A stretch of DNA of 64,000 nucleotides, taken from contig NC_061816.1 in the NCBI RefSeq assembly GCF_021462225.1, positions 14,719,390 to 14,783,389 of the forward strand, given 5' to 3'. The notes below the pieces were generated by a model, which searched no databases, was not told where the DNA came from, and was given only the letters and a program-made list of their open reading frames with translations. A program made the translations under genes and the position numbers. This document shows positions 21,860-32,449 of this stretch, piece by piece; the first letter of the stretch is position 1, and each line of letters opens with the position of its first letter. This DNA comes from Girardinichthys multiradiatus (Eukaryota > Chordata > Actinopteri > Cyprinodontiformes > Goodeidae).

Positions 21860-22245
21860 TGTCCTCTATTTCTTTCTCTCGGTCCTTTTTATGTCCTTTT
21901 TATGTCTTTACATTCATGTGTCCTTCCTTTTGACTTTCATTGTGACCTGTCTTCATTCGTTTGTGTTTTCTTCCTTATGTCCTACCCAACTTCACTCAGT
22001 TTTACCGTCCTTGTGTCCTGCCTGCATTTTGTTTCCAGTGCCTTTCCTTTTTCACCTTCCTCGTGTTTTTTCTAAATTCAATTTATTTCTTACTTTCCTT
22101 GTGTCCTTCCTCCATGCTTTTTTCTAGTGGCCTTCCTCTTCACCATCCTTGTGCTGCTTCTTTTCTCTTTGTGTCCTTCCTTTCCTTCTGTCCTTCCTTT
22201 GATTGTGCCCCATTACACTTCCATATGTCCTTCTTCCTTTGAAGC
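21860..22245. repeat. Degenerate polypyrimidine tract, GTGTCCTTCCTT-like
   Basis: The plus strand is strongly C+T rich with recurring TTGTGTCCTTCCTT-like words and few purines. Long open frames in several phases are a by-product of this composition. The 5' flank carries CTTGAAAAGTATGAAATTTT and the 3' flank carries GGGAACCCTGAATA. Related words flank the tract at 25790. Confidence 0.75.
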
Positions 22246-23144
22246 TTTGATTTTAAAGTGACCTTACAGGTCTTAGAACTCTGGAACATTGCACCCGAAA
22301 AAGCAACATTTTGTAAAGTAAAATCGTGTGGGAACCCTGAATATAGTATACCAGTGGGAGAAATCTGAGACAGAGTGCTCACAACCCTTTTTTTTTTACT
22401 GCAAATAGAATCTGGAAGTCTTGCATGTAACCATTTATGGATTAATATGACTCTACACTGAAATGAGGCTGCAGTTATTTAATGCCTCATATTGAAGAGG
22501 GTTCCTTCTTGGGGTAAATCAGTCTTTTTGGCTCTGACAGTTGTGTCATGTTTCGAGAGTGTCTTTAGCTGTGTCTTTCAAGAGAACAATCTCCATACTA
22601 ATGTGTTTTATCAAGTGCAAGGACTGAAAGGGAACTAGTGGCTCTTCATTAAATCCTAACTGCACAGTTTTAGGGTCCATTGTAATAGGCACAAGCCGAG
22701 ACCACAAGAAGGTCACATCCAACTATTGACAATAATCATGCATGTAAAACAATGAAGCTACTGTGTGAAGAATATCAGCAGCTAAAAGCAGTAGGCACAT
22801 GGCTTGATCAATAAGTAGGAATTAAAAGTGTAACACCAGTGTAGCAACATACTAATTACCGGACAACAGAAGATCACTCCAGACTAGAACAGCAGACATA
22901 TTCTCAAGTCTTTGCACCACTTGCTACAAAAAAGCCAATCCAAGTGCAAGAATATATGGAATCATTCAGTATTGCTGAAGAGTGTATTTAATTGCTTAAT
23001 GTTGAAGTAAAAAATATGGAATTAATGTTGAGGAAATACTGTATCAAATCACAGTTTTAAAGGGAGGAAAACCAAAGATATGTTGATTGTTGGAATATGG
23101 CATAACTCATAACTGAAGGAAAACAAAAAATTACTAAGACACAA
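22246..23144. other. No gene recognised
   Basis: AT-rich DNA without recognisable coding, repeat or RNA features beyond the flank of the polypyrimidine repeat. Confidence 0.35.
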
Positions 23145-23395
23145 TCTTCCAATTGCCATGCTCAGAAATCAAAAGGTTGTGGGTTTGTTCCCATCTTCCC
23201 TTGTCAACTGACAATTTTTTCTTGGGCAAGATACTTACCCAAAATAGCCTAATAAGCTTTGTACTGGTGTATGAAAACATGATAATTGTGACTATGGGTG
23301 GATAAATGACATTCTAGTGTGAAAGTGCTCAGAGTGATCATTATCAGCAGAAAAGTGTGATAAGTTCAGTCAATTTATATCTTAGGTAACACGAA
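23145..23395 (+). repeat. tRNA-derived SINE, decayed
   Basis: GGTTGTGGGTTTGTTCCCAT fits a pol III B box. It is followed by TTGGGCAAGATACTTACCC, TGTATGAAAACAT, and GTGTGAAAGTGCTCAGAGTG, and ends AGTTCAGTCAATTTATAT. The order (B box, TGGGCAAGACACTT-type word, GTGAAAGCGCTTTGAGTG-type word, AAGTTCAGTCCATTTA-type end) is that of a widespread fish SINE with an L2-like tail. The A box is weak. Confidence 0.6.
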
Positions 23396-24464
23396 CCAAA
23401 ACAAGTCTAACAATGCATATTTGTGTGCACTTAAAAGTCTTAAAGCTGCTAGTTGCTCTTGTCCTACTTTGTCTGAAATACAGAGCAAGTACAAACATAA
23501 TAGCAAGGTTGTAAAAGGGAAGAATCCAAGCAGTTCAAAGAAGGTATCAAAGAAGGAAGAAAGAAAATAATGTTCAACTGAGTTGTAACAACTTTTCCAG
23601 GTACTAATTGTGATATTCTAGGGTTCATGATTAAATGTTTTTCACCCTATATGACCTCAAAAGAAGTAATATTAATAACAATGCCTCTTGCATTTTTTTT
23701 AAATCTCTTCATGAAGCCAAAATATTTAGCTAAACAACTGACTGAACATCCTTTAAGTATAAGGATACCATATTTCAGTCCAGCCAGGTTTCCACTGATA
23801 GCAGTCACCTTTTCTACAAGGAACACATCAACTTAAATGCCCAGAAAGTAGCATTACGGTAGTTCAGTTATCTATCTTACCAGGGGATATGTATATAGAA
23901 ATGAATGCCAACAGAGTACCTAAAAAGAGCAAGTAAGGTTCCAAACAGCCAGCTCTGCTGGTTCTCAGATATTTGGCTGATACAAAAAAACCCTGCCAGA
24001 GGAGGAGATAAAGGCCACTGATACCAAGAAGAGAACACTGCTTACAATGCATGGAGGATTTCACCCCGAGTCCATCACCCTAAGACTTCACATTAAACTG
24101 AAGTAGAGAAGCCAAGGAGTGTGAAAACTACTATCAAGGATGAACAAGATAGCCCTAAGCAATGAACTGCCAAGTGAATGTCTCTGGCAGCAGAAACTGT
24201 GAAAAAGAAGAGTAACCTTTATGAAAGGATAAGCAGCTGCACACAACATATGCCATCCACACATTGAGGGAGTGGATCATATTGAGAAATCCTTTCAAAC
24301 CCCATGAGTGCCTGGTAAGGACAAGACTGAAATCTTTGATATGAGACATTTTTCTCACTTTTTGAAAGCAACCCTTCTTTAAACAACTGTTTCAAATAAA
24401 TTCTTGTTAATTATGCTCATTGCACTTTTGTGGAGTGCAGGACAAATATTTGACCTGCCAAAAG
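23396..24464. other. No gene recognised
   Basis: No recognisable domain or repeat. Short frames at 23627-23836, 23864-24064 and 24155-24358 show no motif. Confidence 0.35.
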
Positions 24465-24830
24465 GTTATTTCACCTGAGTTGTGTATCTCCAAACCTCCT
24501 CCAGAGTTACCACGGATCCCTTGGTTGCTTCTCTGATTAACGCTTTGCTTGTCGTGTCTATCAACGTAGGTGGACAGCCATGTCTTGGCAGGTTTGCTGT
24601 CAAGATGTACTCTTTCCAAGTTTGGATTCTGAAAGCAATTAGTTGCACATTTTTAGGGTGTCACAGTAAAGCAGGTAAGTACAAATGCACACCATACTTT
24701 TCAAATTTGGAATAAAAAGATCTTCAAATGAAAAACAGTGCATTAGTATGTGTTGGTGTATCACATAAAATTACAAGATAATTATGTTTCTTTCATGGTT
24801 GTAAATAGACAAAACGTAAAAAAGGTCAAG
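24465..24830 (-). pseudogene. Tc1-type transposase N-terminal fragment with transposon end
   Basis: Minus-strand text at 24466-24630 reads QTWKEYILTANLPRHGCPP, then SKALIREATKGSVVTLEEV. These are the AT-hook-like GRPP motif (here GCPP) and the second helix-turn-helix of a fish Tc1 family (NLPRHGRPP ... RALIREA ... TLEEL). Toward 24830 the plus-strand text ACACCATACTTTTCAAATTT and GTGTTGGTGTATCACATAAA matches the noncoding terminus of the same family. The catalytic domain is absent. Confidence 0.65.
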
Positions 24831-25789
24831 TGGTACACATTTCTTGCAAAGCGCTTAATCATATACAAGGTTGAATGAAAATTATTCAGTTTATCAGGAA
24901 AATGAGCTGACTCCTGCAAAATGACTGCCTTGAGAGCAGCCATATCTGGCTATATTGCATGCCCTGTTAGCTAGCTGTGAAGAGAAGATGAGCTTTCCAC
25001 TCTGCGCCATTCAGTTTGACAAGTATGTGCAAATGGAGTGAATCACTTCAAGTGTACCCTGGGTAAAAGTTCTCCTTCTTCCACTTGCTCTCTCCTCTCC
25101 CACTGTGAGACTAAACATCTGTGGCTAAGGTGACAGATTCTGCAAGTCATCCATAACCATAAATCTGACAACTTCTCATCTGGGCGGGGAAGGGAGGATA
25201 CATCGACACACCAGAGGGTGTAATATAGCCGTCCAGTAGCCAAGCATCCCCAGAACATCCAGAGAGTTGAATATAGAATAACCTGACAGCGGGTACCATG
25301 TGCAGAGATGTTAAAACCTGATCCCAAGAGAACAGTTTTATGAAGGCCCTTCCCAGTCTATAGCCTTTACATATGTCACTGTCTACTGAAACCGATTTCA
25401 AAATGATACTGCATGCATTCCTTAACAGCGTTAAAGGAATATGTCTTTAAATATGTACTGAATTACGCTTCATCTAACCTTACAATTACAGCACTCCCTT
25501 TATTAATCAGGAAAAGACCCAAACCATATGTAAATAATATTTCAATGTATATTAAGTCAAATTTAATTTGACCCTGTATGAATAACAGATGTGTAGAAAG
25601 AACACATTGGAATGGAGATGCAGGGATCCTGGCACCGGTTCCTATGTAGACTTTCCCAGACTGCAGGGCTCCTAAGTATGGAATTTGATTTTAAAATTTT
25701 CCAGCTCAGCATAGATTTTGAAAAGAAAGAAATGAGTGCGGAAAATAATTTTACTTCCTGTGTTCTCCACAGTATAGTTTAGATGTTGC
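24831..25789. other. No gene recognised; repeat flank
   Basis: Mostly unclassified. From 25620 to 25760 the words AAGTATGGAATTTGATTTTA and AAAATTTTCCAG resemble the 5' flank of the polypyrimidine repeat at 21860, so this stretch probably belongs to the same repeat unit as the tract that follows. Confidence 0.4.
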
Positions 25790-26330
25790 ATCGTTGCTTT
25801 CCTCATGTCCTTCCTTTCTTGCTTTTATGTCAACTTCCTTCCTTATATCAATCCTTACATTCTCCTCTTTCTCTATTTCCGTTCCTGTCCATCTTTTTTA
25901 ATTTTCTTCCTTTTTTTGTATCCTACCTCCCTTTTCTTCATGCCTTTTTCCCTGACTGCATTCCCTTCCTGTGAGCTTCATTCTTTGATTCCTTGAGTCC
26001 TTAATTCATTACTTCTATAAGTCATTTTTCTCTCTTTAATTTCATCCTTGTGTACCATCTCCATTCCTTTCTGGTGGCCCTCCATCTTCCCTCACTTTTG
26101 TTTTTTTTTCTATTCATTGTGTACTTTTCTCCATGCCTTTTTATATGTCCTTTGTCCTTTACTTTTTTTATTCATTTCATTCTGCATTGTGTCCTTCATT
26201 CTTCCATTCCCTTACCTATGTCCTTCCTTTTTTAGTCTTTTATTCTTCTCTTCCTTTATTGTGTTCTTGTGTTCTTCATTGTGACCTGCCTCTTTCCTGT
26301 GTCCTTCCCTCCTTTTTTCTTTCCAGTTTG
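25790..26330. repeat. Degenerate polypyrimidine tract, GTCCTTCCTT-like
   Basis: It has the same composition and words as 21860-22245 (CATGTCCTTCCTT, GTGTCCTTCATTC, TATGTCCTTCCTT, GTGTCCTTCCCTCC). The 3' flank contains ATAGGAACCCTGGCACATG near 26475, similar to the 3' flank of the first tract. Confidence 0.75.
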
Positions 26331-27348
26331 TTTTTAGCTGGTAGCATATGAAAAGCCTGCATGCTGTGGAAACATCTGTTGTAACATCATAGAGAATCTT
26401 CGTATTATATATTTTACAATGCACATATAAGACAAATAAATTTTTAGAGATGAGTCTGGAAATGTGTGATATTCTATAGGAACCCTGGCACATGCACATT
26501 AAGATAAGTATGCACTCCTCCAAACCCATCAAAGGGAGTTATCTTGACTTTGCAAAATGAAGTGCATCTTTTCAAAAAACCATGACATGGAAAAATGTGA
26601 TACAAGCTTTTATTAATCCAAAGTAAACTTTAAAAAAAACTACAAGTGGCCAGCAGAATACACCAATGAACAAAACATTTCTGTCATTAAGATGGAAATG
26701 TTGCCAAGCTTGTTGTCAGATACAAAGTTGGCTAGCTAGAGAATAATGCATTGTAATAACACAAATTCAGGCATTGTAGCATTGTAATTTCAACCAAAAT
26801 AAATTTTGACGGGTTTTAAGACCTATAGTTTGCTTCAGCATAAAGTACCTATTTCAAATTAGCACCACAAGCCCTTCCTAAAAAGGCACCAAGAACAACC
26901 AATGACAGTTTTAAGAAAGGTAACATCTTATGAAAATCTGTTATCTTTGAATGAACGTTCTGCATTTGAAATACAGTACCACACATTTCAGAAATCGCTA
27001 TGCATACCTTTAATATCATAATGCACTTTTAACTAATTTGTTTAAATTCAATAAATACATAACTGATTTCTACATACATTCATATATTTGCATTCACTGT
27101 CAGCCATTTTAATTTTTTCATTGCTTTACTTTGTCTAACTGTAAAATCAATATGTCAAGTAAAATGCAGTTTTTGCAAAGCAAGTTTAGAGTTTTTTTTT
27201 TGTACAAAGCTCCCCTTCCAGCATTGATTTGATAAGGAACATTTTTAAGTGACTATGATTACATCATTTTCAGGCAATCCCATGCTCCAAAGCTATCTCA
27301 ATGGTCAACAGCCTGTGATAACCAGCCTTATTATGTCTGATGCTACCA
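26331..27348. other. No gene recognised
   Basis: AT-rich DNA without coding or repeat words that I recognise. Confidence 0.35.
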
Positions 27349-27848
27349 ACGTTATTGGAAAAAATATTATGTAAACAACAATTTCACCATCTTTTACGTG
27401 ACTAGAATGGTGTTTCTGTCATGTTAAACCAATCACGAAAGTTTACAGAGGTAACATTGTGTAACAACCCTTTCCTACTCCCAATGCTCTCACAATGCTC
27501 TCACAACTAGATGCTTGGTCATCACCCAATATGTCTGATGATACCAAGTTGTCACCACCTGTGAAATACCGCCACTATTAGCAGCTAATAAAAGATACCT
27601 TTGTAGAACGTTATTGGAAAAAATATTATGTAAACAACAATTTCACCATCTTTTACGTGACTAGAATGGTGTTTCTGTCATGTTAAACCAATCACGAAGG
27701 TTTACAGAGGTAACATTGTGTAACAACCCTTTCCTACTCCCAATGCTCTCACAATGCTCTCACAACTAGATGCTTGGTCATCACCCAATATGTCTGATGC
27801 TACCAAGTTGTCACCACCTGTGAAATACCGCCACTATTAGCAGCTAAT
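27349..27848. repeat. Unclassified 241-bp repeat, two tandem copies (259-bp period)
   Basis: 27349-27589 and 27608-27848 are nearly identical (differences include GAAAG/GAAGG and GATGAT/GATGCT), separated by 18 bp (27590-27607) that includes GATACCTTTGTAGA. Each unit holds a doubled AATGCTCTCAC. Unit 2 is bracketed by TTTGTAGA (27600-27607) and TCTACAAA (27856-27863), a perfect 8-bp inverted pair, so the repeat may be a miniature inverted-repeat element. A third partial copy is at 34386-34574. I do not recognise the family. Confidence 0.9.
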
Positions 27849-28156
27849 GGTAACCTCTACAAAAGACATATTTGAAGCTATGGCTAATATATCTTGGGGG
27901 TCAAATACAATGAGTGTTTCTCTGTATATGTGGCTGTATTGTGTGAGTGTTGCAATTTCATCACAACTGTTGTCGTTTTAGAGAGTCCTAATCTCATTAG
28001 TATTACCACAGGCACATGGAAAAAAAATGAGATGCTCCAGTTTACAGCAGTATTGTGACAAAATGTCCCAAGGAAGTTCTTGGACCAAGGTGGTTAATCT
28101 CATTGTCTAAACACTTAAAATACCAGGAGTAAAGTTGTAAGACAATAAGTATTGAG

Positions 28157-28160
<4 letters not shown>
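27849..28160. other. No gene recognised
   Basis: Spacer between the tandem repeat and the (TA)n tract that abuts the second Tc1 copy. No features seen. Confidence 0.35.

Positions 28161-28198
<38 letters not shown>
28161..28198. repeat. (TA)n microsatellite abutting a Tc1 terminus
   Basis: About 19 TA units run directly into the CAGGGGTTGGAC terminus of the Tc1 copy. Confidence 0.95.
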
Positions 28199-28201
<3 letters not shown>

Positions 28202-29109
28202 GGGTTGGACAATGAAATTGAAACACCTGGTTTTAGACCACAATAATTTATTAGTATGGTGTAGGGCCTCCTTTTGCGGCCAATGCAGCGTCAATTCGTC
28301 TTGGAAATTACATATACAAGTCCTGCACAGTGGTCAGAGGGATTTTAAGCCATTCTTCTTGCAGGATAGTGGTCCTCAAGAATAGTTCGGTAGTCCTTGG
28401 CAGTGACACGCCCATCTAGCACAAGTATTGGGCCAAGGGAATGCCATGATATGACAGCCCAAACCATCACTGATCCACCCCCATGCTTCACTCTGGGCAT
28501 GCAACAGTCTGGGTGGTAGGCTTCTTTGGGGCTTCTCCACACCGTAACTCTCATGGATGTGGGGAAAACAGTAAAGGTGGACTCATCAGAGAACAATACA
28601 TGTTTCACATTGTCCACAGCCCAAGATTTGCGCTCCTTGCACCGTTGAAACTGACGTTTGGCATTGGCATGAGTGACCAAAGGTTTGGCTATAGCAGCCC
28701 GGCCGTGTATATTGACCCTGTGGAGCTCCTGATGGACAGTTCTGGTGGAAACAGGAGAGTAGAGGTGCACATTTAATTCTGCCGTGATTTGGGCAGCCGT
28801 GGTTTTATGTTTTTTGGATACAATCCGGGTTAGCACCCGAACATCCCTTTCAGACAGCTTCCTCTTGCGTCCACAGTTAATCCTGTTGGATGTGGTTCGT
28901 CCTTCTTGGTGTTATTCTGACATTACCCTGGATACCGTGGCTCTTGATACATCACAAATACTTGCTGTCTTGGTCACAGATGCGCCAGCAAGACATGCAC
29001 CAACAATTTGTCCTCTTTTGAACTCTGGTATGTCACCCATAATGTTGTGTGCATTTCAATATTTTGAGCAAAACTGTGCTCTTACCCTGCTGATTGAACC
29101 TTCACACTG
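28199..29109 (-). mobile_element. Tc1/mariner element, copy 2, internally deleted
   Basis: This is the same family as 8998-10182 in the opposite orientation. One terminal repeat (28199-28233, GGACAATGAAATTGAAACAC) is present. The other end stops near 29109 at TTCACACTG, short of a recognisable TIR, and runs into another (TA)n tract. Relative to copy 1 it lacks 242 bp that hold the second catalytic Asp and the Glu, but it keeps the 22 bp that copy 1 lost. The deletion junction at 28370-28372 lies on a 3-bp microhomology (CCA/TGG). Confidence 0.88.
28250..29042 (-). pseudogene. Tc1/mariner transposase, catalytic core deleted
   Basis: The minus-strand text starts at the GDIPEFKRGQI region near 29040 and includes a broken helix-turn-helix part, then an open stretch (28345-28836) with VSKKHKTTAAQITAELNVHL, HVLFSDESTFTVFP (first catalytic Asp with the usual Glu), KHGGGSVMVWAVISWHSLGP and AKDYRTILEDH. 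It then jumps to the C-terminal coding sequence (ATCCTGCAAGAAGAATGG in coding sense), losing the second Asp, the Glu and everything between. The protein cannot be catalytic. Confidence 0.88.
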
Positions 29110-29128
29110 TATATATATATATATATAC
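29110..29128. repeat. (TA)n microsatellite between Tc1 copy 2 and Rex3 segment
   Basis: A short TA run immediately after the Tc1 copy. It is followed by ACAGGGCTTCATGGCTAAAT, which matches the interior of the left end of Tc1 copy 1 but in the opposite orientation to copy 2. Confidence 0.8.
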
Positions 29129-29149
29129 AGGGCTTCATGGCTAAATTAG

Positions 29150-29695
29150 ACCAGGGTACTCGAGGGTTCATGGGAGTTGCCCAACCGGTCCACATGTGTT
29201 TTGTGGACCTGGAGAAAGCATTCGACTGTGTCCCTCGTGATGACCTGTGTGGGGTGCTCCAGGAGTATGGAATCAAAGGCCCTTTACTAGGGGCCATCCG
29301 GTGTCTGTACAAGCGGAGCAAGAGCTTGGTTCGCATTGCCGGCACTAAGTCGGACCTGTTCCCGGTGCATGTTTGACTCCGGCAGGGCTGCTCTTTGTCA
29401 CCAGTCCTGTTCATAACTTTTATGGACAGGATTTCTAGGCGCAGCCAAGGGCCGGAGGGGGTCTGGTTTGGGGACCAGAGGGGACTCCTAGATGCCTTCC
29501 TTGGGAGGCGTTCCAGGCCCACCAGGAGGAGGCCCAGGGGACGACCCAGGACACGCTGGAGGGACTATGTCTCTCGGCTGGCCTGGGAACGCCTTGGGCT
29601 CCCCCCGGAGGAGCTGGAGGAGGTGTCTGGGGAGAGGGACGTCTGGGCGTCTGTGCTGAGTCTGCTGCCCCCGCGACCCGGTCCCGGATAAAGAA
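29150..29695 (+). pseudogene. Rex3 (RTE-clade) LINE, 5'-truncated and internally deleted
   Basis: Plus-strand text: MCFVDLEKAFDCVPRDDL (RT finger/palm, first Asp region), VLQEYGIKGPLLGAIRCLYK, SDLFPVHV, a stop, LRQGCSLSPVLFITFMDRIS, GPEGVWFGDQR. It then jumps to GRRSRPTRRRPRGRPRTRWR, DYVSRLAWERLGLPPEELEE and LLPPRPGPG at the C-terminus. The jump removes the FADD palm and about 200 residues. The 3' end is a short GACAACGAGTACGAG-like tail. The text CAGGGCTGCTCTTTGTCACC matches, from memory, one of the primer sites widely used for Rex3. It carries the uninterrupted form of the site into which another LINE is inserted at 35178. Confidence 0.85.
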
Positions 29696-29708
29696 GACAA
29701 CGAGTACG

Positions 29709-29760
29709 AGTATATATATATTATACATATATATATACTTATATATATATATATATAAAT
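29709..29760. repeat. Imperfect (TA)n microsatellite at the Rex3 3' end
   Basis: TA-rich run with interruptions directly after the Rex3 tail. Confidence 0.9.
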
Positions 29761-31984
29761 ACTATAAATACTTTATAGGCCCAGTGCCAGGCCCATAGCT
29801 TTCTCTGACTGTACAATGTTCTTTGTTCATCTTCTACTTATTGTATTTATATATAATTTCTTTATCTGTTTCAACTGCCTCTCCTCTTTCTGTCTGTCTG
29901 TCTGCCAAAGTCAGTCTTATAGAGCCTGGGGGATAATTTAACCTCCGACAGCCAAGCCAGGTCAAAACCTTTTATTCTGTGGTGACTCGACTTTAGCTGC
30001 TGGACATGAAACACATGGGCTATTTTGTGTACCTGTACTGTCGCTGAGCAGGAGAGTTAGCCCTGTTGCTCCTCGCAGGAGAAAGTAGAGTAGCGACAAC
30101 GCGGGGACAGATATCGCTCACTACATGATCTAATAAAATATATGACATAAATTGTGAAAACTACTATTAGTACCTTGTTGCTGGGGTGGGGCGCCCCCCT
30201 TGGATAAGTTAATAAACAGACATTAAGAAAAAATTTGCAACAAAACACTTAATAATAATATTTAGGAACACTATATCAGTCTTACTTAGTTTTTTTTTTT
30301 TATAAGTTAAACCTCAATTTTGTTGTTACTTCTCTCTGTCTCCCCCAGTATCGGAGCATCGTACAGGAGAACAGCAATGACACACCTGCTTTTATCTTTC
30401 CCACCTGTAGTTGTGCCTTTTTTGCTCTTTTGGTTGATAAAAGCTTGGTGTATTTTGCACCTGGGTCCTAAAAAACATGACACATCCAAGAATCATCTTT
30501 ACTATCTGTTGATATCTGCCCGTCATCTTGGAAATTAAATATTTAATGTTTCCATGTACCCCTTGCAATGTGCTCACGTACCACTAGGTGTACGAGTACC
30601 CCTCGGTTGGGAATCATTACTGTAGTTTAGTCACAAACTGACTTTAACAGCCACAGTCATTTGTCAAGTGCCTCAAGGATACCTTTCAAATTTTAATGTA
30701 TATGATTCCGTTGAACCATGTATTTTGCATGCAAATTGCTACATTATGATGCAGAGCGTCTTACATACATTCCTTTGTTTCAATGTGTGTGTAGTTTGGA
30801 GGACCCATCTGCACTTAAAGTGTTTGCAACAAAATTGTACTTAATGAAAGAAGTCCAAAACACTTACAGATGCCAACAAATCAAACCACGAAGGAAAAAA
30901 AAACTCAGATGGAACAGGAAGCATGATTGCATAGCAAAAAAAAAAAAAAATTATAAATTGGCTTCGAAATGCTTGGCTAGCAACGTTGTGTTACATCAAA
31001 TAGACCTAACCAAACTTGGCATCTCAAGTTTACATTTGATGGATATATGGCTTCCCCCTCTTAAAGATGAACAAAATACATCTTGACATAGTTAATGTTT
31101 CTAAATTGACCAAGGCAGAGAGTTTGTGGACGTGTGACTGAACGCGACAGTGTGTTTTGAAAATAAATAAAGTAATATTTCACTCAGCTGAATCATGAAG
31201 TCTGAACAAAAAAGGGCAATTAACCAGTCTGTATCCATAAATTTGACTTTTTAATTTTTTCATCCATTTATTTTTCTTCATAAAATGTTCTAACTCAAAA
31301 TATGGTTCATCTGTTAGCACAGACAGGCATTCTTCTGTTCTCCTTGACAACAAGAAATCCCATTTTATCTATTTAGTACTTTTACTAGCAGAGGCTCGTC
31401 TAAAAACAACTGTGTATACTGGAAACTCAACACAATTGGGCTACAAGTGCTAAAATTGCAAGCAGCCTAGGGACTCACTATATACTTTGTGGACTGGCTA
31501 AATGACTGGGTAGATGCTTTATTGAGTAAAATGTTTTGACAGGTGATATATGAATCATAAATACATACTCAACACATTATTTGATGAATATGTTACAAAT
31601 ATTTAGATGCCTTACTGAGGGTTTCTTGGGTTCACAACATGATATCAGTGGGGAGGCACATCAAAGGAAGGCAAATAGATTGAAAAAGCTGAATTAAACA
31701 GAAATTTATTACTGTGTAATAGATTTCTATTACTATGTTGCCTTGGTTCAAAGTGATCTGGGGCTCTGAGCACTTTTAATATAAGCAAAACATAACATGT
31801 AAGAGGTCAAAGAGGATGTCGGATTTTGTTTGGCCTGCACACTACATTCCAATCGCCCTGCAATTGCCCAGCAGACTCTAATCAAATCCAAACATCAACA
31901 AATATAACATGGTTGAAGTAACGTTGGTGAACAAATAGAGTACTCCCAAGTAAACAACTCTTCAGTTTTTCTCTGTTTGGAACC
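29761..31984. other. No gene recognised
   Basis: Unclassified AT-rich DNA. There is a short TCTG repeat near 29890 and a run of A near 30939-30952. The open frame 30718-31086 (122 codons, plus) contains lysine runs encoded by poly-A and shows no domain. I do not call it a gene. Confidence 0.35.
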
Positions 31985-32235
31985 TGAGAGTTAAAAGACA
32001 AGCTGCTGCTTCCTTAGAAAACCTTTAACCAATTAGAATAATAAACTGTACTTGACTGTATGTTTTATGACTGCAATCGATCTGGAACGCATGTAATTTA
32101 CTTTGAATAGGTCTGTAAGACTGGATTGAACGGAGTATATATTTATGTTTATAAACTGAATTGTTCTTTTTTATAAAGTGCCTTGAGACATTTGTTGTAA
32201 ACTGGTACTATATAAATAAACTAAATTGAATTGCT
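31985..32235 (+). repeat. LINE/SINE 3' end (L2-like tail)
   Basis: It ends AAAGTGCCTTGAGACATTTG ... GTACTATATAAATAAACT AAATTGAATTG, the characteristic tail of a fish L2-like LINE or a SINE that borrows it. Upstream words such as GACTGCAATCGATCTGGAAC and GTCTGTAAGACTGGATTGAA fit the same repeat. No coding part is present. Confidence 0.55.
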
Positions 32236-32311
32236 AATGCCTGAAATGCTAGGCACAAATCACTAAAACAAACACACAGACTCATACAGATGCATACACA
32301 CCTACATATAT

Positions 32312-32430
32312 ACAGTGCCTTGCAAAGGTATTAATTATCCTTGTTATATTCCAACTTGTAATTTAAATGTTTTTTTAGTCTTACTTTATATGATAGACCT
32401 GCACATAATAGTCTAAGTTGCTGAAGTGAA
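32312..32430 (+). repeat. Tc1-type transposon terminus (solo left end)
   Basis: ACAGTGCCTTGCAAAGGTAT starts a segment with TTACTTTATATGATAGACCT and GTTGCTGAAGTGAAAGGAG, the terminal region of a very common fish Tc1 family whose other pieces are at 24465 and 62361. The transposase does not follow. A different Tc1-like element begins about 20 bp later. Confidence 0.6.
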
Positions 32431-32449
32431 AGGAGAAATCTGGTACTGG

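Noticed and set aside
21768..22242. Several long open frames rich in Phe, Leu, Ser, Cys
   Set aside because: They are by-products of a polypyrimidine tract with few stop codons, present in more than one phase. The same holds at 25783-26351 and 53551-53935.
27349..27848. Possible CRISPR-like or phage-type repeat array
   Set aside because: Only two units of 241 bp in vertebrate-type DNA. Nothing about spacing or length resembles a CRISPR array.
28152..28385. Frame starting in (TA)n with a Tyr-Ile repeat
   Set aside because: It is translation of a microsatellite joined to Tc1 terminal DNA. The same applies to 47016-47243.
30718..31086. 122-codon open frame with lysine runs
   Set aside because: The lysines come from poly-A, there is no domain, and composition matches the surrounding noncoding DNA.
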